A stretch of 64,000 nt of DNA from Ichthyophis bannanicus (GCA_033557465.1 CM066041.1:159067532-159131531), one strand, 5' to 3'; positions 11,471-22,873 are shown, numbered from the stretch's first letter. Translations and numbers: made by a program. Notes: generated from the letters alone by a model not told the origin.

Positions 11471-11967
11471 TCTGGCAGTGCCGGCAGATGCCACAGACAG
11501 ACCATCTGCAAGCACACCAAGTTGGCATACCACAGATGGCGAGGCCAATCAGGGCTATCGCCACCACAGGACCCAGATGAGCTCCTGTCCTCTGTATCAC
11601 TCGCCCTAAGGGCCCAAATTGGAAATACGTATAGTATCCCATACGACGGCCACCTATGAGCTAGGGCATCCAGCCCCTCAGACATTCACTCTCTTCTTCT
11701 GCTGAAAAACCCCAGTGCTTTTGCTGATTCATGTCGCCATGAGGTCCATAATCGGTTGACCCCACCGCTTGACCAGGCGAGCAAACACTGTCACCGAGCA
11801 ACCATTCCCCTGGGTCGATGTGTACCCAGCTAAGGTAATCAGCTGCCATGTTGTCCTTTTCTGCCACATGTGCTGCTGAGAAAGACTGTGGATGCTCCTC
11901 CACCCAAGCTAGCAATGGAGCTACCTCTTCCTCTAGGTTGACACTGCTTGTGCCCCCCTGACGACTG
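11471..11967 (-). pseudogene. DIRS2 methyltransferase-like region and RNase H 3' part
   Basis: ILYVFPIWALRAS and SPDWPRHLWYANLVCL match the DIRS1 methyltransferase-like region. 11915-11661 carries the RNase H end (AHVAEKDNMAADYLSW). It is cut off at 11967 by the SINE insertion. Confidence 0.65.
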
Positions 11968-12268
11968 ATATATTATTATTATTATTATTATATTCTCTTA
12001 TATACCGCGCTATTCTGCATCAGTGCGGTTTACATTGAACAAACTGAAACTACATTGAACAGGGCATTATAACTTGGAGATAACTATTTTACAGGGAACA
12101 TGGGCTATGGAGGGTTAAGTGGCTTGCCCAAGACCACAAGGAGCACCTGTGGGACTAGAAACCCCAGTCCTTCCGGCCCAAGGTTGCTGTCCTCTAGTGG
12201 GATTTGAACCCCCGACCTTCCGGGATGAAGTAACTTGCCACAACCACTAGGCCACTCCTCCACTCCAA
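11968..12268 (-). mobile_element. tRNA-derived SINE, copy A
   Basis: On the minus strand the head has a box-A-like TGGCCTAGTGGT and a box-B-like GGTTCAAATCCC, typical of RNA polymerase III promoters. The body is shared with 42141-42440 and 60040-60375. The tail ('gttcaatgtaaaccg' then 'cggtatataagagaat') resembles the LINE 3' ends elsewhere here and finishes in an (AATAAT)-type simple repeat. It is inserted in the RNase H region of DIRS2. Confidence 0.8.
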
Positions 12269-12477
12269 TATGCTACTATTATCACACGTTGTCCGAGAAT
12301 ACGCACACTGCCCCGCCAAGGAGACGCGTGTGGAACTCTTGCAATGCTAACACCACCACCCTTAACCTGAGGCATTTTACTGACCAAGTGGCCTCATTTC
12401 CGACCAATGCCCCTGCGCGATTTGTCCCTCACAATGAGCTCCCCAGTCGGCCAGACTGGCGATTGCTGTCACTGTAA
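12269..12477 (-). pseudogene. DIRS2 RNase H fragment between SINE and CR1
   Basis: Aligns with DIRS1 about 4975-5160, including the segment matching the SDNV motif (cgttgtccgagaatac against cgttgtctgaaaatac). Confidence 0.6.
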
Positions 12478-12743
12478 TAAGAACATAAGATATGCCATAC
12501 TGGGTCAGACCAAGGTCCATCAAGCCCAGTATCCTGTTTCCAACAGTGGCCAATCTAGGTCATATGTACCTAGCAGTATCCCCAAGAGACACAGGTTCCA
12601 CAATGCTTGTATTGGGTCAAGCATTGATATCCTGGGTCCCTTTTTAATAATGGTTTATGGACCTTTCCTCCAGGAACTTGTCCAAACCTTTTTTAAACCC
12701 AGCTACACTAACAGCTCTTACTACATCCTCCGGTAACAAATTC
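12478..12743 (-). mobile_element. CR1-like LINE 3' fragment, copy A
   Basis: Almost identical by eye to the left end of the longer CR1 copy at 42900-43160 ('aagaacataagatatg', 'actgggtcagaccaaggtcc', 'tgtttccaacagtggccaat'). It is 5'-truncated and non-coding. It interrupts DIRS2 RNase H, which resumes at about 12744. Confidence 0.8.
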
Positions 12744-13765
12744 AACTAGGCATCTTTAGGGGCATTCCCACCAACAGGTTGTCGCCGATTAGCCACCAGC
12801 GGAGTGAGCGTCCGGCGTATTCCAGACATGGAAGCGTGAGCGACAGCAGCTGACTTTGTACTGACCATCTGCTCAACAATCTGCGCTGCAACAGACACAC
12901 GTGCCCACAGAACTAGATCGATGGTTGCTGCCATAAAGCCCAACACCTTCAGGTAGTGCCATGCTGTTGACCTCGTTATGTCGCAAAACTTCTGAAGCTA
13001 AGATTGCAGGGTCTGCACTCTGTTCTCTGGCAAGGAAACCTGTCCTGTCCCCATCTGAAACCATGCTCCCAAATACACCAGTCCTGTGAAGGATGCAGCT
13101 GACTCTTCACGATGTTTATCACCCATCCGAGTTTCTGTTAAGTACCTGATCACCTCTGCCATGATCCATGTGCTTTCGGCCTCTGATTTCACCCGGATGA
13201 GCCAATTGTCCAGATAGGGATGTACTAGAATCCCTTTTTGTCGCAGACCCACCGCTACCACCACAATTACCTTCGTGAACATACGTGGTGCGGTTGCCAA
13301 ACTGAAAGAGAGCACTTGAAAGTGGAACTGGCCCAATGGTACCGCAAATCTTAAGAACCGTTGGTGCTCTGCCCGAATGGGTATATGCAAGTAGGCTTCT
13401 GTCAGATCAAGGGAAGTCAAGAACTCCCCTTCCTTGACCACCACAATCACCGACTGAAGCATCTCCATGCGGAATCAAAGCACCTTTAGACACCGATTCA
13501 TGTGCTTGAGATCCAGAATGGGCCAGGAGTCCTCTTTTTTGGGACTACAAAATAGATTGAGTAACGACCATAACCGCATTGGTCTCCGGGCACCAGCTTG
13601 ACAGCCTGATGCTGCAAGAGCCTTTCCAGCATTTCCTGCACGGCCTTCCATTTCCAAGGAGCTTTGCACGGAGAAAGGACGAAGGGGAGGATGGCAGAAT
13701 TCCAACGTGTACCCTTCTCTGATGATCTCCAATACCCATTGATCAAAAGTAATCTGCGCCCACAT
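12744..13765 (-). pseudogene. DIRS2 reverse transcriptase (broken, catalytic YLDN)
   Basis: RT fragments at 13765-13475 (DQWVLEIIREGYTLEF) and 13468-12998 (FLTSLDLTEAYLHIPI; SFSLATAPRMFTKV). The active-site box reads HPYLDNWLI, so the second catalytic Asp is Asn (about 13215). A stop between the two fragments and several frameshifts are present. 12744-12997 is the junction with RNase H. Confidence 0.75.
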
Positions 13766-13837
13766 GGGGTAAGTCCCATAGCCAACCCCCCACGGGTACC
13801 CCTGCTGCGTGAGCAGTCCTCACTTCATTGTGACTTC

Positions 13838-15228
13838 TTAGGGGCCGCGGAAGAGAAGAACCCTCTGCCCGCTCCACTGAAACCCCGAAAGGACTGCCCC
13901 ATAAAAAGGAAACTGCCTCTCTGAAATGGAGCAAAACAAACTACTCCAAACTGGCGAAGGTTTGATGACTGACCCCGCTGTATCTTCCGGGAGGCGACCC
14001 CCTTTTGATGCTCCCAAGTCTTTCACCAGCTTGTCGAAGTCCTCCCCAAACAGGAGCTTCCCTCAGAATGGCAACTTGCTCAACCATGCCTTTGATAAGC
14101 CATCAGCCAACCAATTTTGCAGCCAGAGGTATCGCTATGCTGTCACCATATTCTTGGAACCACTGCAAATCAAGTCATAAAAGGCATTCGCCAGGTATGC
14201 TGCCCCAGCCTCTACTTTGGCCGCCTCTTCCAAAGGTTGCTGACCCAAGGACTCAATCATACTTTGCATTCATCTTAAACATGTTTGTGCCACAAAGGTC
14301 CCACAGATCAATATCTGCAAGGAGAGAGCATTAATATCAAATGCCTGCTTTAAAAGCATTTCCACCTTCCTATCCTAAATATCCTTGAGCGCTGAGCTGC
14401 CTTCCACTGGAATGGCAGTCTTCTTTGTCACCGCCGACAATGCGGTGTCCACCTTTGCAGAATGCAGAAGGTCTCTGTCCTGCTTGGGGAGCGGATAGAG
14501 CCATGTCACCATTCGTGTGCTCTTTAAAGTGGCCTCCGGAACATCCCATTCCTCCTGAATCATCTGTCTTATGACTCGATGTATGGGAAATACCTTATGT
14601 GTTTTCCTGAATGCCTGGAAGAAGAGGGGATCCTCTAGTGGCTCCTCCTCCAGGGAAGCCTCAGTGTCCATATTAAGAGCTTTCAGTGAATGAGTAATCA
14701 ACGCCATAAGCTCCTCCTTCTCAAAGACCTGCATTATGCGGGACTCTTCTGCTTGAGGAATCTCTTCCTCCTCCAGCTCCATCTTCCCCTCCCCCTCCTC
14801 TTGTACCATAGTGTACTCTTCTTCCTCAGAAGGAAGAGAACCTCCCTCTCCCCAAGGGTCCTCCTTCATTCCTCTTCTACTAGGGCCCAGTTCAATTGGA
14901 GCCCTGCTTTTCGAGAATGCCTCCGGCAATGCCACTTCAAAATCAATGCATGCGCGCCCTCCAGCTCATCCATCCACTGCTTCAGACAAAAAGCCTTGTG
15001 AAGGAGGACAAACTCTGGAGAAAAGGTGCCTGGCACCTCTATCCACTGATCTGCCCGAGGAGAGCGTTTTGAAGCTTTCCCAGATTTCCCTGTCTTCTTC
15101 TTTGCGTCCGGTGCTCCTGGGAGCCGCATCTCTGAGTCCTTACCTGGTGCCCAAGCCAGATCCATGGGAGTGGACCCCCTGTGGGAATGCGCAGAAGCCT
15201 CCTTTTTCTCTTTCGAAGGCCCTGGCAT
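13838..15228 (-). pseudogene. DIRS2 gag-like region (broken)
   Basis: 14935-14375 (186 codons) has the acidic segment, FPIHRVIRQMIQEEWD and TAIPVEGSSALKD, matching the DIRS1 and DIRS4 gag core. 15228-14866 covers the N-terminal part (FSPEFVLLHKAFCLKQW). 14026-13838 is a C-terminal piece. Frames change at least three times. Confidence 0.7.
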
Positions 15229-16264
15229 ACTGTCATCTTTGCCCTCGAGGTAACCTACCTCTGCGTCCTGGCATCTGCCTCACAAGTATGGCAGAGCCCT
15301 TTGCTGGGCACTGATCCCCTACGTGAGCCACACGTTAAGCAATGCTGCCTTGCTGGGCAGACTATATGGACCATGCTGGTCTTTATCTGACGTCATATAC
15401 TATGTTACTATGTGCTCTTAAGGAACATCTTGCATCTGCTGCTAGTCTTTTTTTTTTAAATGAGCCCAGACAGATCCTCTGCTCTCTCCAGTAGCAAGTT
15501 TGCTAAACGGGTCTGTTCATGTCATGTCCTAGGAACCCATGAGGCTCCAAGGAAGGAAGCAGAATTAAGCCAAGAAAACGTAACTGCAGTCCCCCGGAGT
15601 TCGTCTACAGCCCCAGGCTACTCTGCCCTGCCTGCCAAGCCCAATCACCAGCAACGAACCCCGAAACGAGAACTGCAGAGGAAAATAAATGTTATACTGT
15701 TATATGTAACATGTTGGTTATTTGTAAACTGCCCTTGATCTCTGGAAGGAGCGGTAAAGAAAAGAGTAACAAATAAATAAAAAGAAAAGTAAAGTAAAAG
15801 AAAGAAAAAAAAAAAAAAAGGGATGTACTTCACAAAATGACCGCTGTTCCCACGCTATGCAGCAGCCAGCCGCTTAAGCCAATGCAAGCTGGGTCCCACC
15901 AATACATTCCTGCAGTGCACTCACCCGATGGGAGTTCTTTGTTTCCCCTACTTCCCACACAATGCTCAGCTGCCATCTGAGCTCCGGCATCGTCAGGGGT
16001 GTTCACCAGGCACTTCTTGCTATTAGCTGTCCCTGAAACACCAAGGCTGACTGACTGTGAGGATCAGTGCAGCTGCGATCGCCTCTCTCTGCCCTGGGGG
16101 TGGCTTGTCTGTCCTCTCGGATGCCTCTTGTGCCATTTTTCTGTTTGTTTTTTTAAGCTAATTCAGTGCCTCAGCTGCACCGTGCTTAACTTAGTTGACG
16201 TCTGGTCCTAGCATTTTAAATGTAATGTCTATCCATTCCTTATGAATTCCTCTAGTGAGCCTGA
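15229..16264. other. DIRS2 5' leader with small LINE fragments
   Basis: Non-coding. 15355-15420 matches the CR1 3' tail (ctggtctttatctgacgtcat; compare 61155-61185). 15690-15815 looks like another LINE/SINE 3' end (gtaaactgcccttgatctctgg, then A-rich AAATAAATAAA). The remaining open frames show no domain. Confidence 0.5.
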
Positions 16265-16433
16265 CCTAAGGATTCACCTCACCCCAGCAGCTTGGAGACA
16301 GAGACTGGCTCTGGTGGGAGGTGCCACCGGTATGCATGCCCTGCTGTCAGAGTTGTGACATGCTCAGTCTCCAAGCTGCTGGTGAGGTGACACTACCGAC
16401 AGGTCCAGGACTGGACTGAAGTAACGATAAGGA
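16265..16433. repeat. DIRS2 right inverted terminal repeat
   Basis: Reverse complement of the left end. It is itself fold-back: 'cagcagcttggagac' (16279) against 'gtctccaagctgctg' (16367). Confidence 0.8.
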
Positions 16434-16604
16434 ATTACCATCTAAATGGCTCCCTTTGCTATCATCCCCTTTACTACTGTTAAATGCCACCTCGGTTTCT
16501 TCTTTTCTTTGCGATTCATTTTTTTTCAAGCTATTCAGAGGGCCTACCGTTACTGCAGAATTCTCAGAAGCCTCATTTCATTTACTTGAATCAGGGCCAA
16601 CAGT

Positions 16605-16710
16605 CTTATTTATTTGGTTTTATAAACTGCACTATTTTGAAATCAGTGCAATTTATAGAGAACAAGTATCCACTCATTACACAGAACAAGTTTTTCATAG
16701 AACAGGTAGA
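16605..16710 (-). mobile_element. L2-like LINE, 3' tail portion (split by hAT)
   Basis: 'tttataaactgcactattttgaaatcagtgcaatt' resembles the shared LINE/SINE 3' tail of this genome. It continues across the hAT element at 19408. The sequence at 16434-16604, just left, shows nothing recognisable. Confidence 0.6.
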
Positions 16711-17799
16711 CAGGGCCGGATTTACCTTGAGTGAGGCCCTATGCCAACAAAAATTGTGGGCCCCCAGCAGGGGCGGCCCAAGGGGGGGGGTGGGCCTCAT
16801 TTGCATAAGGGGCCTCATTTGCATAAATATTTGCATAATGTTACCATATACTAACTTTTAGTAAACGTGCCTCTTAATGAGTGTATGGATAAAGAAAGAC
16901 TAAAAGATTTCTACATTACTATAATCCAGTGCCAACTGCCAGACACATTAGGAACTACTACAAACACTGCCCATTTAGAACCCATAGCAAACCCGCCGTA
17001 TCCTAACAGCACTACCAGGACTCACAAAGCACCATACTCTACCAATCAAAAGGCAACACTGCAAATATTAAACCAATACATTTCAGAGAACAACAATACA
17101 TGACCTACTGGGGAAAGAGAACAAGTGGCAATGTCAAATAGGAATTATATAAACAGAACACCTCAGCTCAGTTACACATGCAGAACATAGACCATCACCA
17201 AACAAGTAATCACATTTTAGAAACAGGAAGACAATAATTAAACTGGGAATCCCAAAAGCCAAACTTGGAATGTACAACACTGTAGAAATAAAACTATACA
17301 TTAATTTGCTCTTGTACTAAACAAAGCGCAGACGTTAATGATGCACATTTACCAGAGCTGACATATTCCAATTAATAAATTCAAAATAAAGAGATATTTT
17401 TCTACCTTTTGTGCATTTTTTTCAGCTGCAATTGCTCCAGCCACTTTCTTCTGGTTTCTTCATGTCTTCTGCTAACTCTCCATCGTCTGCTGTCCATTTG
17501 TCCTTTCTTCTCTCTTCTAGTTTTTTTCCATTCTCTCTCTACATCTGCTTTAACATACTAATCTTTCTCCTTTTGCTCTTTCCTCATTCCTATTTCATCC
17601 AGTCAAATTTTACCCCTCCATCCTCAATCCCCACTTACTCTCCCAATACCCGGCCAATTGTAGATTTTTTTATCCCTCCCACACAAAATATTTTTCCCTT
17701 CTCCATTTTACTCTTCCAGCCCCATCCCATTCTAATCCTCCCCCAACATCAGCTCCCTTCTAGTTCCAGCCTCACCCAGCATCCATTCCCTTCTAGTCC

Positions 17800-18850
17800 C
17801 TGCATCAGCCCATTTCCAGTCCTAGCCACCCATCAGCCCATTTCCAGTCCTAGCAACCCCCCAACCCAATACCAGTCCTAACCCCCCATCACCCCATTTT
17901 CAGTTTAAGCCCCCCCTATAACCCATTACCAGTCCTAACCCCCCATCAGCCCACTTCCAGTCCTAACCCCATCAACCCATTTCCAGTCAGCCCCCCATAG
18001 CCCATTGCCAGTCCTAACCCCCCCATCAGCCCACAGCCCATTACCAGTCCTAACCCCATCAGCCCACCTCCAGTCTTAACCCCCCCCAGCCCATTTCCAG
18101 TCCTAACCCCCCCCATAGCCCATTACCAGACAGCCCCCATCAGCCCACAGCCCATTACCAGTCTTAACCCCCCCCAAAGCCCATTACCAGTTCTAAACCC
18201 CCCAACAGCCCATTATCAGTCCTAACCCCATCAGCCCACCTCCAGTCTTAACCCCCCAGACCATTTCCAGTCCTAGCCCCCCATAGCCCATTACCAGACA
18301 GCCCCCATCAGCCCACAGCCCTTTACCAGTCTAAACCCCCCAAAACCCATTACCAGTTCTAAACCCCCCCCAACAGCCCATTACCAGTCCTAACCCCATC
18401 AGCCCACCTCCAGTCTTTACCCCCCCCAGCCCATTTCCAGTCCTAGCCCCCCCCCATAGCCCATTACCAGACAGTCCCCATCAGCCCACAGCCCATTACC
18501 AGTCTAAACCCCCCAAAACCCATTACCAGTTCTAAACACCCCCCCAACAGCCCATTACCAGTCCTAACCCCATCAGCCCACCTCCAGTCTTAACCCCCCC
18601 AGCCCATTTCCAGTCCTAGCCCCCCCCCATAGCCCATTACCAGACAGCCCCCATCAGCCCACAGCCCATTACCAGTCTTAACCCCCCCAAAGCCCATTAC
18701 CAGTTCTAACCCCCCCCCAACAGCCCACAGCCCATTACCAGTCCTCCTCATCAGCCCACCTCCAGCCTTAATCCCCCCAACCCATTTCCAGTCCCAGTCC
18801 CAGCCCATTTCCAGTCCCAACCCATTTCCAGCCCCAGTCCCAGCCCCCCC
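17800..18850. repeat. Minisatellite with a ~170-bp higher-order unit
   Basis: Units of about 22-30 bp built on 'agcccattaccagtcctaac' plus a variable run of C. A higher-order block can be seen from the marker 'cagacag' at 18127, 18295, 18468 and 18641, a spacing of 168-173 bp. Reading frames through it are low-complexity and not genes. Confidence 0.9.
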
Positions 18851-18907
18851 AATTACCAGTCCTACCCCCTCCCCCTCCCCCGGCCTAAAGTAAAATTTAT
18901 TTTAAAA

Positions 18908-19297
18908 AAAAAACCTGCTGGCTGCCGCCGCGGGGCCCCCTCTGCTGCCGCGGCAGCATGGACTGACCCGCGGGGGCCCCCTCTGTAAGCTCGGTCCCGC
19001 CCTCCGGGCCGCCGTGTCTCCCTCCGTGCAGGCTGTTCGAGACGCGAAGGCAGAATATCTCCTTCGCGTCTCTGTTAAGCCCGCAGGGGCTGATGGGAAA
19101 TGTCCCATCAGCCCTGCGGGCTTAACAGAGACGGGAAGGAGATAGTCTGCCTTCGCGTCTCTAACAGCCTGCACGGAGGGAGACACGGAGGCACGGAGGG
19201 AGGGACCGAGCTTACAGAGGGGGCCCCCGCGGGTCAGTCCATGCTGCCGCGGCAGCAGAGGGGGCCCCGCGGCGGCAGCCAGCAGGTTTTTTTTTAT
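18908..19297. repeat. Large near-perfect palindrome, arms ~190 bp
   Basis: From 'aacctgctggctgccgccgcgg' to its complement ending '...ggcagccagcaggttt'. The centre is near 19101 (gatgggaaatgtcccatc). Arms are GC rich and match apart from a few substitutions and a short indel near 19010/19185. It would form a very stable cruciform or RNA hairpin. Confidence 0.92.
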
Positions 19298-19407
19298 TTT
19301 ATTTAAAAAAAAAGCCTAACTACTTCAATTTTTGTGGGCCCTTTGCAGCTGTGGGCCCTACGCCATGGCGTACATGGCGTATAGCTAAATCCGGCCCTGC
19401 AGGTAGA

Positions 19408-20395
19408 ACAATATCAACAGGTATTACACTAACCAATAACCTTTTACGTTAAAACAGGAGGTGTCAACTTGGGTAGTAACGGGGCGAACTTTCTACAAAA
19501 TGGTTAGTGGAAGGTAGGTGGGTCTGGGCTATGGCAAGGTGGATCCAAAGCGGAGCTGTGCTATCTGTTCATAATACAGTTGGGAAAGATGCATCTTAAC
19601 TGCTTTCCTGAAGGTAGACAGGTCGGAAATGGCGTGGATTGGGGCAGGAAAGGGGTTCCAGAGAGTTGGCATGTATAGTGAGAAAGCTTGATTCTTAGCA
19701 GCTTGGGAGCTTTTCTTATTACTGAAATGGTGTGTTTGCCAAGACTGTCCTTCTCATTCTACTATCAGGTGTCCAATGTACGAGTTCCGCCAGGGAGACT
19801 GCAGAGAGGTTGTGCAGGATTTTAAATGTCATCAGGAGGGCATTGTACTTAAGGCGGCTGGCTAAAAGGAGCCAATGCAGTTTTTTTTTTAGGATGGGTG
19901 TCACATGTTCATATCTGGCAGCTCTATACAGGGTTCATGCTGCAGTGTTCATGATCATTTGTAGGGGTTGAAGTGCGCAGTCTGGCAGGCTGTGAAGAAC
20001 GATATTTGCATAGTCAAAGTGTGGAATGGTAAGTGCCTGGAATACTGTGCAGAAGTCGGCAGCTTCCAGCAAGGGCTATAGGTGACGGAGGGTCCATATT
20101 TTGAGGTATACTCCCTTAGTAATATTTTGTGTGTGTGATTCCATACTCAGGTGCTGGTTCAGGGTGATACCTAGGTACCGCACCTCTTGTTTAGTCTTCA
20201 CCTCTGCGTCTTTTATCTGTAAGGCACCGGTGGTGGTGGTATAAAGGTAGGCTCTTTTGTGATAAACAACACTTCAGTCTTCTTACAGTTCACTCTCAGA
20301 TTGTGTGTTCCCAGCCAGTCTGAGACTGCATTAAAGCATCCCATAATTCTGGTGTAATTGGGATTGTCAGTTGAGAATGATGTACTACTCTACAC
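19408..20395 (-). mobile_element. L2-like LINE, ORF2 C-terminal remnant
   Basis: 19904-19719 on the minus strand reads ITPILKKKLHWLLLASRLKYN-like sequence, the L2 C-terminal signature (HWLP...R..YK). Further right, about 20300-20240, there is RT-like GTHNLRVNCKKTEVLF. Frames are broken. With 16605-16710 it forms one LINE split by the hAT element. The right boundary near 20395 is approximate. Confidence 0.75.
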
Positions 20396-21044
20396 CCCAT
20401 CGGTATGCCGTATGATTGGATTATCACGCAAATTGGCTGGAATGCTTAATATGAGTCTAGCAAGTTAGGTATTCCAAGAAGCATGATAGACAGATAATGG
20501 CATTATCCAGATACAGTATATAACAGATTTATTTAGCAGTTTGTGTACTGCTACAATGCATGCATGTTACCAGGACAATGATTGCATTATTGCGGCATTT
20601 TCTACAGGGAGCTGTCTAACTCAGAATTTCTTACCCTTGGTTGCAAGTTCTGGGCTTCATAAGCGAGCAAAGGCAACTACAACACTTAATAGCATAAATT
20701 TTGGCTTGTGTAGACAGCAGTAGAGATCCACGCCTAAGGGCCCCACCAAAGGGCCCTCTGGCGAGGCCCTCAGGTGCAGGTCTGCCAGGCGCGCCTGTTC
20801 TTTAAAAAGGTCTGCAGGCTGGTGAAGTGCCGAGCTGATTGGCGGTCTTGGTGAGGAGCGGGGAGAAGCTCACCTCAAGTAGGGGGGAGCTCACCTCCTT
20901 GCAGGGCTCCTGATCAGTCCAGCGTGGCAGTTTTCTGTAACAACTCAAGGTAGTCTGAAAATATTCAATGGCAAAGTTTCTGAAATACTGTGGTAATTGT
21001 GAGGAATACTAAATAATGCAAATTTGTATTTTACTATATAAAAA
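20396..21044. other. Spacer, no gene recognised
   Basis: Short open frames only. 20730-20930 is GC richer than its surroundings but carries no recognised motif. Confidence 0.5.
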
Positions 21045-21251
21045 TTAAAAAGTTGTTTTCTTTTTTTTATTTTTTCAATTTCAACAACTTTATTTCAAAA
21101 AATGAAAAGGAATTACAATCAAGTCCACATCAAGGGAGAGCGGTGAACAAATAAGACAAAGAACCAAGAACACTCTTACAGAGAAAATACTGGGCCCCGC
21201 ATCAATACAATAACCCTCATACATAGTCAGGAAGTAACAAAACAAAATTAC

Positions 21252-21905
21252 CTAAACATTTTCTTTACCAAGCAAGAATAGATTCAATTGGTCAGCCTCC
21301 ATAAAAACATACTTAACCTGTTCGTATAACACTATGCATTTACATGGATACTTTAACAAAAATGAAGCCCCAATTGCCAGGGTGCAAGATTTTAATGCCA
21401 AGAAACCCTTACGCCTAACTTGAGTAAGTCTAGAGACATCAGGAAATACCTGCACTGTAGAACCACAAAATAAATTATCCTTTTTTGGAAAATATGAACG
21501 CAAAACCAAATTCTTATCGGCTAAAGAGATAAAAAATACAACCAAAGTGGCACGTTTAGTGATCTCATCGGTAGATGATTCCAAAAAAGCGGAAACATCT
21601 AACGATTGAGCCACCAAACCTTTCTCAACACCCTCGGCAAGAGGGGAAGAAGTCCCAGCAGAAGCCAATATAGGAACATAATACACAGAGGAAAATTTTA
21701 TAGAGGATTCATCATCAATTAAGAGAACCTCCTTGAAATACTTATACAGCAAAATAGAAGGAGACAAATAATGTGTTTGCGGAAAATTCAAGAATCTCAA
21801 ATTCTTTGCACGCACAGCATTTTCAAGGGACTCAATTTGGTGATGAATAGTAAGATTATCTCTAATCGAAGAAGAAATAGCAGCTTGCATAGTCGAAACC
21901 TGTTT
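21252..21905 (-). pseudogene. LINE ORF1 protein, RRM and C-terminal domain (5' part missing)
   Basis: Open over some 218 codons. A coiled-coil end (SSSIRDNLTIHHQIESLENAV) leads into an RRM-like part (RAKNLRFLNFPQ) and a C-terminal domain (ADKNLVLRSYFPKK; QVFPDVSRLTQVRRKGFLAL). L1/Tx1 ORF1 proteins bind the element's RNA and act as chaperones. The stop at 21252 looks natural and is followed by a short 3' UTR and poly(A). No internal stop is seen, so the insertion is young. Confidence 0.8.
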
Positions 21906-22030
21906 GGGAGATGGTGGCCCGCATGGAAGTTTCCCTGCATGCTTCTCTCTCCCAAGTTTCAAAGTTTTCTAAAGATGTTGTACAGAGGCTGGATGTCCAC
22001 CAGGAGGCTATAGCTAGACATAATACTGTC
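21906..22030 (+). pseudogene. Inverted LINE ORF1 coiled-coil segment
   Basis: Reads on the plus strand as MVARMEVSLHASLSQVSKF and DVVQRLDVHQEAIARHN, an ORF1-type coiled coil that should precede the minus-strand part. This is the signature of a 5' inversion (twin priming). The junction is near 21905. Confidence 0.7.
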
Positions 22031-22047
22031 TTAAAAAGTTGTTTTCT

Positions 22048-22873
22048 GACATTTCTTGTGTCTCTAGAATTGTTTTTTTTCATTTTTGGAGAAACAAATC
22101 TTAGTAACTGATGCTGGGAAGGAAGTAAAGGGATGAAGAATATGGATAGGAGAGGAAGAGAAGATCTTGTAGGAAGGAAAGGGGAGTAACAAAGGGATAA
22201 CAGCTGGAGGAAAGATGGAAGGGGAGCGATGAATCGAGGACTGGAGGATCAAAAGAAGAAGAAAAGAGGACATCTTAGATCAAGGCTAAATACACTCTCT
22301 TACATACCTGTCTGACATCACTCCCCTCACTCACAAGTTCACACCATGCCTCTTCCAATCCCCTCACATACACACACACTCTAAATCTCTGCCCCTGCCA
22401 TGGATACTTTCCCACCACCCCTCACCAATTCAGGCTTCACAGTAGAAGGGCAGTGGCAACATGATGCCTTCAGCTACTGCCTCTCTGCTACCCATGACTG
22501 TGCTTTAAACTATGGGAAACAGACACTGTAGTATTGCATGATGCAGTTGCTACACTACAGCCCTAGGCAAAAGAGACAGAGGAGCAGTTTTCCTTCTCTG
22601 TGCTCCCATCCCACTCTCCCTCATCTTCTTTCCTAACCTTATTTTCTGTTCTGTCCAATAGTTTCATCCCCTTTCCTTCCTGTTGCAGTTTTTCACCTTC
22701 TTTGCTTCATTCCTCCACTGCCTTCCTCCTGAAATGAGACCCAGGATGGAACTGCGATAAAGAGGCTGTAGTGTTGGGAGGCAGAAACTGCAGTGGCCCC
22801 ATGGGAGGGAGTGGCAAGATACTGCAGTGAACAATGCAGAAAAGACAGCTTCCCCATGGAACAAATGGCAGGT
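22048..22873. other. Spacer, no gene recognised
   Basis: 22100-22270 is a purine-rich (GGAAG-type) tract. The remainder has open frames under 70 codons with no domain. Confidence 0.5.

Larger units (their letters stand above)
9787..16433 (-). mobile_element. DIRS2: DIRS-type retrotransposon with nested SINE and CR1
   Basis: Same gene order and protein family as DIRS1, on the minus strand. Terminal repeats are at about 9787-9960 and 16265-16433 and the internal complementary region at 10255-10345. A SINE (11968-12268) and a CR1 3' fragment (12478-12743) sit inside the RNase H region, so both inserted later. Coding parts are more decayed than in DIRS1. The element has no intact gene. Confidence 0.88.
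16711..19399. mobile_element. Non-autonomous hAT-type DNA transposon, 2.7 kb
   Basis: Terminal inverted repeats CAGGGCCGGATTTA and TAAATCCGGCCCTG at the two ends, flanked by an exact 8-bp duplication, caggtaga, at 16703-16710 and 19400-19407. Eight-bp duplications and CAGGG ends are hAT signatures. No transposase is visible inside, so it must have moved in trans. The interior is an AT-rich stretch, a pyrimidine-rich stretch, a minisatellite (about 17800-18850) and a large palindrome (18908-19297). Confidence 0.9.
21062..22030 (-). mobile_element. L1/Tx1-like LINE insertion, 5' truncated and 5' inverted
   Basis: Flanked by an exact 17-bp duplication, ttaaaaagttgttttct, at 21045-21061 and 22031-22047. 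The left edge starts with a T-run (poly(A) of the minus strand), as expected for target-primed reverse transcription. It holds only ORF1. The first 125 bp of the element (21906-22030) are in opposite orientation to the rest. Confidence 0.88.

Noticed and set aside
11968..12000. Possible CRISPR-like or satellite array at the TTA repeats
   Set aside because: It is the simple-repeat tail of the SINE. No spaced repeats of CRISPR type exist in the window.
18590..18820. Gly/Trp/Met-rich open frame in the minus strand
   Set aside because: It is a translation of the minisatellite and repeats with its period; no gene.
18902..19186. 94-codon minus-strand frame in the GC-rich region
   Set aside because: It lies on the palindrome arms, with an equivalent on the other arm; open by base composition.
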